This document shows, piece by piece, positions 15,124-15,797 of a stretch of 15,797 nucleotides of DNA. This stretch comes from an uncultured Pirellula sp. (GTDB lineage: Bacteria; Planctomycetota; Planctomycetia; Pirellulales; Pirellulaceae), in contig CAILTZ010000846.1 in the NCBI GenBank assembly GCA_903837255.1, positions 1 through 15,797 on the forward strand. Direction: 5' to 3'. Numbering within the stretch: position 1 is the stretch's first letter; each line of letters opens with the position of its first letter. Under the pieces are notes generated by a model. The model did not search any database, was not told the origin of the DNA, and saw only the letters and a program-made list of their open reading frames with translations. Position numbers and translations under genes: made by a program.

Positions 15124-15142
15124 CCACAGCCCGGTTCTGTGG
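15124..15142 (-). terminator. Hairpin just after the TauE/SafE-like gene
   Basis: CCACAG (15124-15129) and CTGTGG (15137-15142) form a 6-bp stem with a 7-nt loop, directly next to the TAA stop at 15146-15144. No T-run follows on the minus strand, so it may only protect the 3' end of the message or be a weak terminator. Confidence 0.35.
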
Positions 15143-15143
15143 C

Positions 15144-15797
15144 TTACCATGCGAGCAGTTTTGCAGCGGCGATGCACATGACGATCGACAAGAGAATTCG
15201 CGCCGAGCGAACAGGCAAGCGGAAACTTCCAAGCGTCGCGCCGAGGCTTCCTCCGATCACGACTGCAACGGCAAGGTAGTGCCAGCCTTGGGGCATCGCT
15301 CGGCCCGAGCTTGCTAGCCCCGCAAGCCCCGACATGGAATTGACAAGGATGAACAAGGCCGATACGGCCGAGGCCGTCTTGGTCTTGGCCCATCCCATGA
15401 ACAGCAAAAGGGGTGTCAAATAGATTCCGCCACCGGTGCCCGTCAGGCCACTTAGGAGTCCGAGCCCGGCTCCTGTGGCGATCGCTGCAAGACGCGTCGG
15501 CTGGACGGTTTGTTCCTCGGCTTGGATCGGAAACATAAGCCACAATGCCGAACCAGCGAGGACCACCCCGAGCAGTAGCTTGAACCACTCCAGTGGTAGC
15601 GACAGATAGCCTCCGACGAAGGCCATGGGAGCCGCTAGGAGGGCGATCGGCCAGAAGAGCTTCCATGAGAAATGCCCGGCGCGGTAGAACTGGACCGAAG
15701 CGATCGAAGCGACCAGGATATTGAGCAGCAGCGCCAGGGGTTTGATGCGTTCAGGGGCAAGACCCGCCAGGGTCATCACGGCGATGTATCCAGAGGC
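15144..15797 (-). CDS. TauE/SafE (DUF81) family permease, partial (5' end outside window)
   Basis: The last 217 residues of a membrane protein; the frame stays open to the window edge (ASGYIAV precedes the first in-frame ATG at 15776), so the N-terminus, with the first GxGGG repeat, is missing. Several hydrophobic helices are visible. The diagnostic inner repeat is GLLSGLTGTGGGIYLTPLLL, then a FILVNSMSGLAGL helix, a GGSLGATLGS helix, and a final LLSIVMCIAAAKLL. Family members export or import small sulfur-containing or organic anions such as sulfite, sulfoacetate or taurine-derived compounds; the substrate here cannot be told. A link to sulfate released by the sulfatase in this window is possible but the genes are 10 kb apart. 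The gene is on the same strand as the PSCyt1 gene but separated by the repeat-rich 363-nt region, so it is probably a separate unit. Confidence 0.9.
   Translation of the reverse strand, partial: ASGYIAVMTLAGLAPERIKPLALLLNILVASIASVQFYRAGHFSWKLFWPIALLAAPMAFVGGYLSLPLEWFKLLLGVVLAGSALWLMFPIQAEEQTVQPTRLAAIATGAGLGLLSGLTGTGGGIYLTPLLLFMGWAKTKTASAVSALFILVNSMSGLAGLASSGRAMPQGWHYLAVAVVIGGSLGATLGSFRLPVRSARILLSIVMCIAAAKLLAW

Larger units (their letters stand above)
14781..15143. other. Non-coding intergenic region, 363 bp
   Basis: The gap between the TauE/SafE-like gene and the PSCyt1 gene, both on the minus strand. It holds a promoter candidate near 14823-14852, the nine-unit tandem repeat at 14903-15001, inverted repeat copies at 15080-15113, and a hairpin next to the permease stop. 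GCCCGGTTCTG occurs at 14890-14900 and 15129-15139, flanking the whole repeat block, and GATCGTCCCA occurs at 15045-15054 and 15117-15126. The open frames here are products of the repeat and not genes. Confidence 0.8.

Overview
The window looks like chromosomal DNA of a planctomycete, most likely of the Pirellula/Rhodopirellula type. The main evidence is the set of families that are expanded in that phylum. These are two DUF1501 proteins with twin-arginine leaders, a large cytochrome-c-like protein of the PSCyt1/DUF1549/DUF1553 type encoded just upstream of one of them, and an exported formylglycine sulfatase. Genes are close packed on both strands. I see no rRNA, tRNA, CRISPR array, transposase or phage gene.

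Layout. (1) 1-552 (+): the C-terminal catalytic half of a sensor histidine kinase, cut by the left edge. (2) 569-2176 (-): an MFS transporter of the anion:cation symporter type, convergent with the kinase. (3) 7027 down to 2285 (-): a compact four-gene run. It encodes a shikimate-dehydrogenase-like protein that has lost its catalytic residues, a Tat-exported DUF1501 protein whose start overlaps the previous stop by 7 nt, a secreted sulfatase, and a RimK-like ATP-grasp ligase whose ribosome binding site overlaps the sulfatase stop. (4) 7028-7261: a divergent intergenic region with two near-identical composite sites (GATATC, 3 nt, ACCGGT) exactly 60 bp apart, upstream of a plausible sigma70-type promoter. 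(5) 7262-10645 (+): elongation factor P (GTG start, Lys34 retained), an exported protein-L-isoaspartate methyltransferase with an extra beta-sandwich domain, and, 4 nt later, a CrtI/carotenoid-isomerase-like flavoprotein. (6) 14780 down to 10744 (-): a PSCyt1-DUF1549-DUF1553 protein followed by its DUF1501 partner. (7) 14781-15143: a non-coding region with nine 11-bp tandem repeats, inverted copies and hairpins. (8) 15144-15797 (-): the C-terminal part of a TauE/SafE permease, cut by the right edge.

How the parts may fit together (inference). The two DUF1501 modules and the sulfatase are probably periplasmic and belong to the breakdown of sulfated or complex polysaccharides typical of these bacteria; the ACS transporter could import released organic or sugar acids. 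The EF-P, methyltransferase and flavoprotein genes share a strand and may be one transcription unit. The most unusual items are the catalytically degenerate AroE homologue heading a DUF1501-sulfatase-ligase operon, the exported isoaspartate methyltransferase, and the 11-bp repeat family, which also has a degenerate copy at 10671-10690.
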